A stretch of 64,000 nt of DNA from an uncultured Gemmiger sp. (GCA_944382835.1 CALWNP010000009.1:1-64000), one strand, 5' to 3'; numbered from the stretch's first letter, positions 1 to 7,983 are shown. Translations and numbers: made by a program. The notes: a model not told the origin generated them from the letters alone.

Positions 1-164
1 CGGCTGTAAAAGACGGTGCGTCCCTCGGCGATGGTCAGCGCCAGGGTTTCGGCATTCATGTAGGCCAGGGTCAGCACCTGCTTGGTGTAATGGTCCTGCA
101 CGATGGCAGGGATCAGGCCATTCTGGTCAAACTTGAGGGTCTTGGAAGTTTCGGTCATTTCCAT
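1..164 (-). CDS. hisI: Phosphoribosyl-AMP cyclohydrolase HisI, N-terminal part
   Basis: This is the 5' end of a gene cut by the window edge; 54 codons are visible. The translation begins MEMTETSKTLKFDQNGLIPA and continues with AIVQDH, VLTLAYMNAETL and GRTVFYSR, the conserved opening of phosphoribosyl-AMP cyclohydrolase, which opens the purine ring of PR-AMP in the third step of histidine synthesis. The ATG at 164 has a GGAG nine bases upstream; an in-frame ATG at 158 is the alternative. It is the last visible gene of the his operon, 86 bases after hisF. Whether a HisE pyrophosphohydrolase domain is fused behind it cannot be seen. Confidence 0.9.
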   Translation of the reverse strand, partial: MEMTETSKTLKFDQNGLIPAIVQDHYTKQVLTLAYMNAETLALTIAEGRTVFYS

Positions 165-186
165 GTTCAGCGGCTCCAATCTTTGG

Positions 187-212
187 CTTGTGGCAGAAGA
201 GTCTGCCACAAG
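187..212 (-). other. Stem-loop in the hisF-hisI gap
   Basis: Ten perfectly paired bases (CTTGTGGCAG with CTGCCACAAG) enclose a six-base loop just before hisI. There is no T-run after it on the minus strand, so it does not look like an intrinsic terminator. A possible internal promoter (TTGCAA at 239-244, TACACT at 216-221, 17-base spacer) sits next to it. It may be a processing or mRNA-stability element separating hisF from hisI. Confidence 0.5.
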
Positions 213-250
213 TATAGTGTAACGTGTCACAGGGGATTTTGCAAGAGGGA

Positions 251-1009
251 TTACACCCGCATTTCCACCCCGTTGTCCCGCAGGTAGCGTTTGAGATCCC
301 CGATCTCCACCTGCTTGGTGTGGAAGATGCTGGCGGCCAGGCCGGCGTCCACCCGGGGATGGTTGCGGAAGAGCTCCAAAAAGTCCTCCTTGCAGCCGGC
401 GCCGCCCGAGGCGATGATGGGCACGGCGCAGCGCTGGGCCACCGCGTCCAGCAGTTCCAGGTCAAACCCGTTTTTGACCCCGTCGGTGTCGATGGAGTTG
501 ACCACCAGCTCGCCGGCGCCGTTGTGCACCCCCTGCTCCAGCCAGTCCAGGGCGTCGATGCCGGTGTTTTCCCGGCCGCCCTTGGCAAAGAGCATGAACC
601 GGCCGTCCACCCGCTTGATGTCGGCCGAGAGCACCACGCACTGGTCGCCGTAGCGCTGGGCCGCCGCCGAGATGATGGCGGGGTTGCGGATGGCCCCCGA
701 GTTGACGCTGACCTTATCGGCGCCGCATTTGAGCACCCGGTCAAAGTCCTCCAGGGTGGTGATGCCGCCGCCCACCGTCAGCGGGATGAAGATTTCCGCC
801 GCCACGCGGCGCAGAATGTCGGTGAAGATGCTGCGCTGCTCCACGCTGGCGGTGATGTCATAGAACACCAGCTCGTCGGCGCCCGAAGCGTTGTAATACC
901 GGGCCATCTCCACCGGGTCGGCCATGTCCTGCAGCCCCTCAAAGTTGACCCCCTTGACCACCCGGCCGTTTTTCACGTCCAGGCAGGGGATGATGCGCTT
1001 GGTAATCAT
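251..1009 (-). CDS. hisF: Imidazole glycerol phosphate synthase, cyclase subunit HisF
   Basis: The 252-residue protein has normal family length and is a beta/alpha barrel. It uses ammonia from HisH to convert PRFAR into imidazole glycerol phosphate and AICAR. The N-terminal IIPCLDVKNGRVVKG places the catalytic Asp at residue 11, and the second catalytic Asp is in LSADIKRVDG near residue 129. Phosphate-binding GGG and SGGAG loops are present. It lies 18 bases after hisA in the operon. The ATG start is preceded by GGGAGAG. Confidence 0.97.
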   Translation of the reverse strand: MITKRIIPCLDVKNGRVVKGVNFEGLQDMADPVEMARYYNASGADELVFYDITASVEQRSIFTDILRRVAAEIFIPLTVGGGITTLEDFDRVLKCGADKVSVNSGAIRNPAIISAAAQRYGDQCVVLSADIKRVDGRFMLFAKGGRENTGIDALDWLEQGVHNGAGELVVNSIDTDGVKNGFDLELLDAVAQRCAVPIIASGGAGCKEDFLELFRNHPRVDAGLAASIFHTKQVEIGDLKRYLRDNGVEMRV

Positions 1010-1027
1010 TGGTACTCTCCCCTCTCC

Positions 1028-1744
1028 TCAGTTCTCATAGCGGCGCACCGCCTCGGCCAGGTCGATGGCGCCGGTGTAGATGGATTTGCCCAGGATGGCG
1101 GCATGGCAGCCCATGGCCTGCAGCGCCGCCAGCTCCTCCAGCCGGGCGATGCCCCCCGAGGCGGTGATCTCCAGCCCCGGAATGGTCAGCAGTTCCCGGT
1201 AGAGGTCCAGGTTGGTGCCCTCCATGGTGCCGTCCCGGGAGATGTCGGTGGCGATGACCGCTTTCACCCCGGCCCCGGCACAGCGGCGGCAGAAGTCCAC
1301 CCCCGGCTCGGCGGTCAGTTCCTTCCAGCCGCTGACCGCCACAAAGCCGTTCCGCATGTCCACCCCCACGGCGATCTGCTCGCCGTACTTCTGGGCCATC
1401 CGGGCGGTGAAATCAAAATCCCGCACCGCGATGGTGCCCAGGATGCAGCGGTGGATGCCCAGGTCCAGGTAGCGGCAAATCCGCTCCTCGTCCCGGATGC
1501 CGCCGCCCACCTCGATCTTGAGGCCGCCCTCTTTAGCGATGGCGGCGATGGTTTCCAGGTTGGCGGTGGTGTCGTCCTTGGCGCCGTCCAGGTCCACCAC
1601 ATGGAGGTACTTGGCCCCCGCCTGGCGGAAGGCCCGGGCCTGGGCCACCGGATCGGGGTTGTAGACGGTCATCTGATCGTAGTCCCCCTGGTAGAGCCGG
1701 ACGGCCTGGCCGCCCCGCAGGTCAATGGCAGGATACAGTTTCAT
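1028..1744 (-). CDS. hisA: Phosphoribosylformimino-AICAR-phosphate isomerase HisA
   Basis: This 238-residue barrel enzyme performs the Amadori rearrangement of ProFAR to PRFAR, the substrate of HisF/HisH. YPAIDLRGGQAVRLYQG gives the catalytic Asp8, and GVDMRNG gives the second Asp near residue 129. The TDISRDGTM phosphate-binding segment and the C-terminal SGGIARLEEL loop are also present. It lies between hisH (12-base gap) and hisF, the usual hisH-hisA-hisF order. Length and motifs are those of an intact enzyme. Confidence 0.97.
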   Translation of the reverse strand: MKLYPAIDLRGGQAVRLYQGDYDQMTVYNPDPVAQARAFRQAGAKYLHVVDLDGAKDDTTANLETIAAIAKEGGLKIEVGGGIRDEERICRYLDLGIHRCILGTIAVRDFDFTARMAQKYGEQIAVGVDMRNGFVAVSGWKELTAEPGVDFCRRCAGAGVKAVIATDISRDGTMEGTNLDLYRELLTIPGLEITASGGIARLEELAALQAMGCHAAILGKSIYTGAIDLAEAVRRYEN

Positions 1745-1756
1745 GGGGCGCCCTCC

Positions 1757-2374
1757 TCACAGCTCAGCGAAGGCCCGCAGCAACCGCAGGCCGGTGTCGC
1801 CGGATTTTTCGGGGTGGAACTGGGTGCCGTAGACCAGCCCGCTGCGCACCACCCCGGTGACCGGGATGCTGTACTCGCTGGTGGCCAGGGTGGAGGCGGC
1901 GCAGTCCTTGGCGTAGAAGCTGTGGACATAGTAGACATATTCTCGGTTCTTCACATAGCGGAAGAGGGGGTCATCCTCCCGGCCGGGCAGGATGTCCAGG
2001 GCATTCCAGCCGATGTGGGGCACCTTGAGGGTGGGGTCCTTCAGATCCTCCGCCAGGGGGCAGACCGAACCCGGTACCAGACTCAGACCCTGATGCTCGC
2101 CGTACTCGTAGCTCTTTTCAAACAGCAGCTGCATGCCCAGGCAGATGCCCAGCAGCGGCTTTTTCTGGGCCTCGGCCCGGATCACCGGCACCAGGCCGGT
2201 GGCTTCCAGCTTGCGCATGGCGTCGGCAAAGGCGCCCACGCCGGGCAGGATGATCCGGTCAGCGGCTTCCAGCTCCGCCGGGTCCCGGGTGACGGTGGTC
2301 TGCAACCCTAGGCTCTTCAGGCTGGAGGCCAGGCTGAACAGGTTGCCCACCCCATAATCCACAATGGCAATCAT
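1757..2374 (-). CDS. hisH: Imidazole glycerol phosphate synthase, glutaminase subunit HisH
   Basis: This class I glutamine amidotransferase supplies ammonia to HisF. The 205-residue sequence has the nucleophile Cys78 in GICLGMQLLFE and the His187/Glu189 pair in TQFHPEKSG, so the triad is complete. The N-terminal MIAIVDYGVGN is typical. It directly follows hisC with only 30 bases between them, so there is no room for hisB at its usual place in this operon. Confidence 0.97.
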   Translation of the reverse strand: MIAIVDYGVGNLFSLASSLKSLGLQTTVTRDPAELEAADRIILPGVGAFADAMRKLEATGLVPVIRAEAQKKPLLGICLGMQLLFEKSYEYGEHQGLSLVPGSVCPLAEDLKDPTLKVPHIGWNALDILPGREDDPLFRYVKNREYVYYVHSFYAKDCAASTLATSEYSIPVTGVVRSGLVYGTQFHPEKSGDTGLRLLRAFAEL

Positions 2375-2404
2375 GCGTATTCCCCCTCTGTCTTGATTGG
2401 ACGG

Positions 2405-3481
2405 TTATTCGGCGCCTGTACCGGCCAGAACCTCATCCAGCGCGGCGAAGAAGCGCTCCATCTGCTGCGGCGTGCCAATGGTGATCCGCAGCCAGTTGTC
2501 GATGCGGGGTGCGTCAAACCGCCGGATCAGCACCCCTTTTTCCCGCAGCGCTGCGAAGATGGCGGCGCAGGGCATCCGGTCGGTGGTGGCGAACAGGAAG
2601 TTGGTGGCCGAGTCCAGCACCCGGAACCCCCGCTGCCGCAGCCCCCGGGTGGTGTCGGCCCGGGCGGCGCAGATGGCAGCGAGGGTCTTTTGGAAGTAGG
2701 CCTCGTCGGCCATGGCGGCGGCACCGGCGGCCTCGCTCATGGAATTGATGTTGTAGGGGCTGTAACTGAACTTGACCCGGTTCATGTCGGCGATGAGGTC
2801 GGGATGCCCCACGCAGTAGCCCAGCCGGGCCCCCGCCAGGTTGCGGGATTTGGAGAAGGTGCGCACCACCAGCAGGTTGTCGTACCGCTGGGTCAGCGGC
2901 AGGCAGGAGGCGCCCTCCCCCGCAAAGTCCACATAGGCCTCGTCCACGATCACGACGTGGTCGGGGTTGGCCCGCACCACCTGTTCGATGGCGGCCACCG
3001 GGGCCAGCAGGCCGGTGGGGGCGTTGGGGTTGGCGATGACGATGGTGCAGCCCAGCCCGTGGTAGGCTTCCAGGTCGATGGTGAAGTCCTGCCGCAGGGG
3101 CAAAATCCGGGCGGGCACATGGAGCAGCTGGCAGAGCACCGGATAGAAACTGTAAGTAATGTCGGCAAAGGCCAGGGGGGTCTGCTCATCGCAGAAGGCC
3201 CGGATGGCCAGCAGCAGGTTCTCGTCGCTGCCGTTGCCGCAGAGGACGCAGGAGGCCGGAACCCCCTCCCGCCGGGCGATGGCCTCGGTGAGCTTCGCCT
3301 CGGTAAGATCCGAATAGAGGCGCAGGCCCGGAATGGTTTCGGCCACGGCGGCGGCCACCCCGGGGGCCGGCGGATAGGGGTTCTCGTTGGCGTTGAGCTT
3401 GACCAGGTCCGCCCGCTTGAGCTGTTCGCCGGGGGTGTAGGGTTCCAGTTGTTCCAGGGTTTTGGTAAAATAGCGGCTCAT
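2405..3481 (-). CDS. hisC: Histidinol-phosphate aminotransferase HisC
   Basis: This PLP-dependent fold-type I aminotransferase converts imidazole acetol phosphate to histidinol phosphate. LNANENPYPP near the N-terminus, IANPNAPTG, VDEAYVDFAG and the PLP lysine in RTFSKSRNLAGARLGY are all recognisable. I place the start at 3481 (MSRYFTKTLEQ, 358 aa) because AGAGGGGAG lies six bases upstream. A longer reading to 3520 would overlap hisD and has no better site. It sits between hisD and hisH. Confidence 0.95.
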   Translation of the reverse strand: MSRYFTKTLEQLEPYTPGEQLKRADLVKLNANENPYPPAPGVAAAVAETIPGLRLYSDLTEAKLTEAIARREGVPASCVLCGNGSDENLLLAIRAFCDEQTPLAFADITYSFYPVLCQLLHVPARILPLRQDFTIDLEAYHGLGCTIVIANPNAPTGLLAPVAAIEQVVRANPDHVVIVDEAYVDFAGEGASCLPLTQRYDNLLVVRTFSKSRNLAGARLGYCVGHPDLIADMNRVKFSYSPYNINSMSEAAGAAAMADEAYFQKTLAAICAARADTTRGLRQRGFRVLDSATNFLFATTDRMPCAAIFAALREKGVLIRRFDAPRIDNWLRITIGTPQQMERFFAALDEVLAGTGAE

Positions 3482-3512
3482 TCCGCTCCCCTCTTTTCTG
3501 ATGGTTTTGGGC

Positions 3513-4787
3513 TTATTCAAACCGGATGGTCACGCTCTTGGCGTGGGCGTGCAGCCCCTCGTGCTCGGCAAAGTCGGCGATGCGGCCCTGCACCTTGCCC
3601 AGGGCCTCCCGGGTGTAGTAGATGAAGCTGGATTTCTTGACGAAATCGTCCACCCCCAGGGGGCTGGAGAAGCGGGCGGTGCCGCTGGTGGGCAGGGTGT
3701 GGTTGGGGCCGGCGAAGTAGTCGCCCAGGGCCTCGGGCACATTCTTGCCCAAAAAGATGCTGCCGGCGTTGCGGATGCTGTTGAGCACCGAGAAGGGATC
3801 GTCCACGCAGATTTCCAGGTGTTCGGGGGCGATGATGTTCACCGCCTCGATGGCCTTGGCCATGTCGTCGGTGACGATGATCTTGCCGTTGGTGTCCACG
3901 CTGACCCGGGCGATGGCGGCGCGGGGCAGCTGGGGAATCTGGACCTCCAGTTCGGCCTGGACCGCCTTGGCCAGGTCGGCGCTGTCGGTGACCAGCACCG
4001 GGCTGGCCAGCTTGTCGTGCTCGGCCTGGCTGAGCAGGTCGGCGGCCACCCAGGCGGGGTTGCAGCTGCCGTCGGCCAGGACCAGGATCTCGGAGGGGCC
4101 GGCGATCATGTCAATGCCCACCTTGCCGAAGACCTTGCGCTTGGCGGTGGCCACATAGATGTTGCCGGGGCCGACGATCTTGTCCACCGCCGGGATGCTC
4201 TGGGTGCCGTAGGCCAGGGCGGCGATGGCTTGGGCGCCGCCGGTCTTGAAGATCCGGTCGATGCCGGCGATCACCGCCGCCGCCAGGATGGAGGGGTTGA
4301 CCTTGCCGTCGGGGCCGGTGGGGGTGGTCATGACAATCTCACTGACCCCAGCCACCTTGGCGGGGATCACATCCATGAGGACGGTGGAGGGATAGGCCGC
4401 GGTGCCCCCCGGCACATAGACCCCCGCCCGCTCGATGGGGGTGTATTTCTGGCCCAGGACGATGCCCGGGGTGTTGTTCATCACAAAGTTTTTGTGCAGC
4501 TGCTGGGTGTGGAAGGCCCGGATGTTCTCCGCCGCCATCCGCAGGGTGTCCAGAAAGTCGGGGTCGGAGGCGGCAAAGGCCTCGTCGATCTCGGCCTGGC
4601 TGACCTGGAGCGCCCCGATCTCGGCATGGTCGAACTTACGGGCGTAGTCCCGCAGGGCATCGTCCCCCCGGGCCCGCACATCGGCGATGATGGCATCCAC
4701 CGTGGCCTCCACGTCGGCCTCGGCCCGGATGTCCCGGTTGAGAATCTCCTCGGGTTTCAGGGCGTCAAATTCATAAATACGGATCAT
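3513..4787 (-). CDS. hisD: Histidinol dehydrogenase HisD
   Basis: HisD is the zinc- and NAD-dependent enzyme that oxidises histidinol to histidine in two steps, the last reactions of the pathway. The 424-residue sequence contains the family blocks GVYVPGGTAAYPSTVLM, IVGPGNIYVATAKR, AGPSEILVLAD and LLSQAEHD, and near the C-terminus FAGPNHTLPTSGTARF, which include the zinc ligands and catalytic residues. Its start overlaps the stop of the hisZG fusion by four bases (ATGA), suggesting translational coupling. Confidence 0.97.
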   Translation of the reverse strand: MIRIYEFDALKPEEILNRDIRAEADVEATVDAIIADVRARGDDALRDYARKFDHAEIGALQVSQAEIDEAFAASDPDFLDTLRMAAENIRAFHTQQLHKNFVMNNTPGIVLGQKYTPIERAGVYVPGGTAAYPSTVLMDVIPAKVAGVSEIVMTTPTGPDGKVNPSILAAAVIAGIDRIFKTGGAQAIAALAYGTQSIPAVDKIVGPGNIYVATAKRKVFGKVGIDMIAGPSEILVLADGSCNPAWVAADLLSQAEHDKLASPVLVTDSADLAKAVQAELEVQIPQLPRAAIARVSVDTNGKIIVTDDMAKAIEAVNIIAPEHLEICVDDPFSVLNSIRNAGSIFLGKNVPEALGDYFAGPNHTLPTSGTARFSSPLGVDDFVKKSSFIYYTREALGKVQGRIADFAEHEGLHAHAKSVTIRFE

Positions 4788-6352
4788 TGTTCCAGCGCCT
4801 CCTGCATCTTTTCCAGCAGCGTGGTCAGCTGCTGATACTTGAACTTATAGCTCGCCTTGTTGGCGATGAACCGCGCCGAGATGGGCATGAACTCCTCCAG
4901 CACCGCCAGGTTGTTCTCCCGCAGGGTGGTGCCGGTCTCGACGATGTCCACAATCACATCCGACAGGCCCAGGATGGGGGCCAGCTCGATGGAACCGTTG
5001 AGCTTGATGATGTCGATGTCCCGGCCCAGGCTCTCGTAGTGGGCCCGGGCGATGTTGACAAACTTGGTGGCCACCCGCAGGGCCCGGCTCTCGTCGTCCA
5101 CAAAGTCCTTGGGGCCGGCCACACACATCCGGCAACGGCCCATCTTGGTGTCCATCAGCTCGTAGACATCCGCCCCCGATTCGGCCAGGATGTCCTTGCC
5201 CACAATGCCGATGTCGGCGGCGCCGTGCTCCACATAGATGGCCACGTCGCTGGGCTTGACCAGGAAGTACCGCACCCCGGCTTCGGGGTTTTCCACCACC
5301 AGCTTGCGGGTCTCGTTGTAATCCTCGGTGCAGCCGTAGCCGGCGCTGGCCAGCAGCTTGTAGGCCTTGTCCCCCAGCCGTCCTTTGGGCAGGGCGATGT
5401 TGAGCCAGGTCTTGCCCGCCGGGGCCGCGGGGGCGGCGATCCGGTCCAGCTCGTCCAGATAGAGGGCGAAGCCCAGGGCCTCGGCCCCGGGGGTGAAGCG
5501 GCGGACCAGCAGGTCGTACCGCCCGCCCTTGAGCACCGCCCGGGGCGCTCCGGTCAGATACCCGGTGAAGACCAGACCGTTGTAGTACTCCATATCCCCG
5601 GCCAGGCTCAGGTCCAGCTGCAGCGGGGCCGCCGCCGTCCCCAGGGCCTGCTGCAGCGCCTGAAGTTCGTCCAGCGCCTCCCGCTGGGCCTTGCTGTGGC
5701 AGCAGGCCCGGGCCGCGGTGAGGGTGGCCCCCAGCGGGCCGTGGAGGTAGAGCACCTGGCAGAGCTCCCCGGCCGCCTGGCCGGACAGCCCCGCAGCCAA
5801 GGCCGCGGCGTGGAGCTCGTGGGGATTTTTGTCCCGCAGCAGCTCCAGCAGCCGGGGCCGGGCCGCCGCCGGCACCCCCAAGGCATCCAGCAGGCCGGTG
5901 AGGAAGCCCATGTGGCTGAGCTCCAGCACCCAGGCCGGGCCCAGCGACTGCAGGCTCTGGATGGCCAGATCCACCACCTTGGCCTGCTCGGCGGGGGTCA
6001 CGGCGCCGATGCACTCCAGCCCCATCTGGCTGATCTCGGTGAAGGTGTGGCTCTCGGGGCTGGGGCGGCAGACCTGCTCGGTATAATAGTAATGTTTGCA
6101 CTCCCCCTTGGCGGGCTGGGCGTTCTTGGCGATGGAGAGGGTCACATCGGGGCGGATGGCCCGCAGGTGGCCGTCCAGGTCGGTGAAGGTGATGACCTGG
6201 GTGTTGTTGAGAAAGCGCTGGTTTTCCTGGTAGAGGGAGTACTCCTCAAACCGGGCGCAGCGGTATTTGCGATACCCCGCCGCCTCGTAGAGCGCCCGCA
6301 GCTGCAGGGTGCAGCGCTCGGCGGGGGGAAAATTGGTCAGATCCAGTTGCAT
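4784..6352 (-). CDS. hisZG: Fused ATP phosphoribosyltransferase: HisZ regulatory plus HisG catalytic domains
   Basis: One 522-residue chain carries two proteins that are normally separate. Residues 1 to about 303 are a histidyl-tRNA-synthetase-like HisZ (RPDVTLSIAK, HYYYTEQVCRP, GDMEYYNGLVFTGY, VLKGGRYDLL). After a short Ala/Pro linker, residues 315-522 are a complete short-form HisG (LNIALPKGRLGDKAYKLL, DIGIVGKDIL, IVETGTTLRENNL). HisG condenses ATP with PRPP as the committed step of histidine synthesis, and short HisG normally needs HisZ for activity and histidine feedback. The frame is uninterrupted across the junction (about nt 5410-5450). The start at 6352 is chosen because AAAAGGAG lies nine bases upstream. 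It is the first gene of the his operon. Confidence 0.93.
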   Translation of the reverse strand: MQLDLTNFPPAERCTLQLRALYEAAGYRKYRCARFEEYSLYQENQRFLNNTQVITFTDLDGHLRAIRPDVTLSIAKNAQPAKGECKHYYYTEQVCRPSPESHTFTEISQMGLECIGAVTPAEQAKVVDLAIQSLQSLGPAWVLELSHMGFLTGLLDALGVPAAARPRLLELLRDKNPHELHAAALAAGLSGQAAGELCQVLYLHGPLGATLTAARACCHSKAQREALDELQALQQALGTAAAPLQLDLSLAGDMEYYNGLVFTGYLTGAPRAVLKGGRYDLLVRRFTPGAEALGFALYLDELDRIAAPAAPAGKTWLNIALPKGRLGDKAYKLLASAGYGCTEDYNETRKLVVENPEAGVRYFLVKPSDVAIYVEHGAADIGIVGKDILAESGADVYELMDTKMGRCRMCVAGPKDFVDDESRALRVATKFVNIARAHYESLGRDIDIIKLNGSIELAPILGLSDVIVDIVETGTTLRENNLAVLEEFMPISARFIANKASYKFKYQQLTTLLEKMQEALEQ

Positions 6353-6379
6353 GGTCAGAAACTCCTTTTTTGGCATCCG

Positions 6380-6396
6380 CCCCGGCCGCGCCGGGG
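6380..6396 (-). other. GC-rich stem-loop in the his operon leader
   Basis: Six G/C pairs (CCCCGG with CCGGGG) enclose a five-base loop between the predicted transcription start (about 6405) and the hisZG ribosome binding site. No T-run follows, and no T-box or histidine leader peptide is evident. Its role is unknown; it could protect the mRNA 5' end. Confidence 0.45.
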
Positions 6397-6411
6397 GAAA
6401 CAGATGGTTTC

Positions 6412-6440
6412 ATTATACTTTCGCGCAGTAAAGTTGTAAA
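6412..6440 (-). promoter_or_regulatory. Sigma-A promoter of the his operon
   Basis: On the minus strand TTTACA (6440-6435) and TATAAT (6417-6412) are separated by exactly 17 bases, about 60 bases upstream of the hisZG start. The upstream neighbour's terminator ends immediately before it, so the his operon is an independent unit. Confidence 0.85.
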
Positions 6441-6443
6441 GTG

Positions 6444-6500
6444 CCGCAGAAAAACAAAACAGGCGCACCCGACCCCCGCAAAGGGGACAGGGCAGCGCCT
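6444..6500 (-). terminator. Intrinsic terminator of the 6561-6923 gene
   Basis: Outer arms AGGCGC and GCGCCT (6500-6495 and 6466-6461), with an inner GTCCCC/GGGGTC pairing, are followed on the minus strand by GTTTTGTTTTT. It lies directly upstream of the his promoter. Confidence 0.75.
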
Positions 6501-6560
6501 GATCATGGTTGCAGAAGATGTGGGATGGGCCGCACAGCCGGGGCGGCTGCACGGATGGGA

Positions 6561-6923
6561 TCAGCCCTGGCAGCCCAGGTCGTCCCAGTTGGCGAAATCC
6601 TCCGGCGAGGCGATGTGTTCCACATCGATCTTGCCGTCCACCATGGGAGCCTTTTCCCCCAGATCCCGCACCGGGTTGGGGTTGGGGGTCTCGTCAGCGG
6701 GGGAGCTGACCGGGCGGTAGATGCCGGTCGGCCGGGCGGGCTGGGTATCCTCTGCGGGAGCAGGCGCAGCATCGGTGACGGGCTCGGCGGCATCCGAAAA
6801 CGCCTCCGAACCCACAATATGTTCGTGCTCCGACCCGGCCAGGCAGCGCTGGGCCAGCAAGGTGGCCGCGCAGCCGGCGGCAGCGCCGGCCAGAACCGGC
6901 AGCAGATGACGGAAGAATGCCAT
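6561..6923 (-). CDS. Small membrane-anchored or secreted protein of unknown function
   Basis: I do not recognise this 120-residue protein. It has a hydrophobic N-terminus (LLPVLAGAAAGCAATLLAQ, about residues 7-25) that could be a signal anchor, then an Ala/Pro/Asp/Glu-rich, probably disordered middle (residues 30-85), and an acidic C-terminal tail ending WDDLGCQG. AGAGGG lies six bases before the ATG. It has its own promoter (6959-6987) and terminator (6444-6500), so it is a single-gene unit. Predicted place: membrane, with the tail on one side. Confidence 0.65.
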   Translation of the reverse strand: MAFFRHLLPVLAGAAAGCAATLLAQRCLAGSEHEHIVGSEAFSDAAEPVTDAAPAPAEDTQPARPTGIYRPVSSPADETPNPNPVRDLGEKAPMVDGKIDVEHIASPEDFANWDDLGCQG

Positions 6924-6958
6924 ACAAGTCCCTCTTTTCCATCCGAGAAGTTGGATTC

Positions 6959-6987
6959 AGTATACCACCATTTTTGCCCGCTGGCAA
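6959..6987 (-). promoter_or_regulatory. Promoter of the 6561-6923 gene
   Basis: TTGCCA (6987-6982) and TATACT (6964-6959) on the minus strand have a 17-base spacer, and lie 36 bases upstream of the start codon. Confidence 0.75.
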
Positions 6988-7015
6988 GGGCGGGGGCGCA
7001 AAATCCCCCGGCGCC

Positions 7016-7564
7016 TCACATCTCGTGGCTGGCAAAGATGGGGTCGTCCTCCCACAGCACCACCTTGCCCTCCCGGCGGGTGCGGTTGAGGTCGATGATC
7101 CGCTGGTTGGAGGAACCCCGGAAGCGCAGGCTGATGTCGTGCTGTTCCTGCACAAAGGCGCCGTCCACCAGCACATCGATGCAGGCCAGCAGATCGTCGG
7201 TCACCTCGCAGCGGGCGGGGCTGGGCTGCAGCAGCTCGGTCTCGTAGACATTGCCGGTGTAGCACCAGATGGTCTTGTTGGGGTACAGCACCTTCACATT
7301 GCGGACAAAGGGCAGCAGCGCCCGCTGGTTTTCCGGCTCGAAGGGCTCGCCCCCCAGCAGCGACAGGCCGTTGATGTACTCCGGCTCCAGGCTGGCCAGG
7401 ATGGCGTTGCGGGTCTGCTTGTCGAAGGGCTGGCCGTAGTTGAAGTCCCAGGCGATGGCGTTGAAGCAGTTCTTGCAGTGCCGCCGGCAGCCCGAGACAA
7501 AGAGGCTGGTGCGCACCCCTTCGCCGTTGGCGATGTCGCAATATTTGATGTTGGCGTAATTCAC
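7016..7564 (-). CDS. nrdG: Anaerobic ribonucleotide reductase activating protein NrdG
   Basis: This radical SAM enzyme generates the glycyl radical on NrdD. The cluster motif SGCRRHCKNC gives Cys26, Cys30 and Cys33 (C-x3-C-x2-C), and GGEPFEPEN is the SAM-binding GGE segment. I read a GTG start at 7564 (VNYANIKYCDIANGEG, 182 aa), 12 bases after AGGAGA; the longer ATG reading has an atypical N-terminus. It is divergent from nrdD rather than co-transcribed. The short intergenic region carries NrdR-like boxes, suggesting that both genes answer to the same repressor. Confidence 0.93.
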   Translation of the reverse strand: MNYANIKYCDIANGEGVRTSLFVSGCRRHCKNCFNAIAWDFNYGQPFDKQTRNAILASLEPEYINGLSLLGGEPFEPENQRALLPFVRNVKVLYPNKTIWCYTGNVYETELLQPSPARCEVTDDLLACIDVLVDGAFVQEQHDISLRFRGSSNQRIIDLNRTRREGKVVLWEDDPIFASHEM

Positions 7565-7588
7565 GGTATGATTTTCTCTCCTTTTGGG

Positions 7589-7604
7589 ATACAATATCTT
7601 GTGT
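7589..7604. promoter_or_regulatory. NrdR-box-like palindrome in the nrdG leader
   Basis: ATACAATATCTTGTGT agrees at 12 of 16 positions with the reverse complement of the box in front of nrdD (7830-7845). NrdR is the ATP/dATP-sensing zinc-ribbon repressor of ribonucleotide reductase genes. Position: about 40 bases into the nrdG leader. Confidence 0.6.
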
Positions 7605-7646
7605 CGGCCGGCAAACATGGCCCTTTGCCGCCGAAAGTCTGTGTCC

Positions 7647-7675
7647 AGTATACCCCAACCCCGGCCCCCGCGCAA
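7647..7675 (-). promoter_or_regulatory. nrdG promoter
   Basis: TTGCGC (7675-7670) and TATACT (7652-7647) on the minus strand have a 17-base spacer, about 83 bases upstream of the nrdG GTG. Confidence 0.75.
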
Positions 7676-7829
7676 GGGCAGCGGGAAAAATTAACGCATT
7701 TTTCATCGCAGCATCGCGTTTTTGGCAGTCCATATGATTTTTGCCGAAAATCCGGCGGTATTTTTGGCAGCCATTTTTTCGGCGCTGGAGCGATGAAAGG
7801 TTGCTATTTGGTGATTTGAACATTTTTAA

Positions 7830-7845
7830 ACACAATATATAGTGG
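7830..7845. promoter_or_regulatory. NrdR-box-like palindrome upstream of nrdD
   Basis: ACACAATATATAGTGG is an imperfect palindrome very close to known NrdR boxes. It ends ten bases before the -35 of nrdD. A weaker similar sequence (ACCATATATAGAGG) is at 7962-7975 by the ribosome binding site. Confidence 0.65.
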
Positions 7846-7854
7846 TTTTGTCCC

Positions 7855-7886
7855 TTGACTTTCCCCTGCCGGTGCGGTAATATAAT
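7855..7886 (+). promoter_or_regulatory. nrdD promoter
   Basis: TTGACT is at 7855-7860. Either TAATAT (7878-7883, 17-base spacer) or TATAAT (7881-7886, 20-base spacer) can serve as -10. The leader to the ATG at 7984 is about 90 bases. Confidence 0.65.
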
Positions 7887-7983
7887 CTTGCTCGCCTTCG
7901 GGCGGGCCTATCATTTGCCCTTTTCCCGCCTTTTCGGCCGGGGAATTTCGTTTGAGGTTCTACCATATATAGAGGAGACAGCC

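Noticed and set aside
6353..6405. T-box or histidine leader peptide in front of the his operon
   Set aside because: The leader is only about 50 bases, with one GC hairpin, no His-codon run and no T-box sequence.
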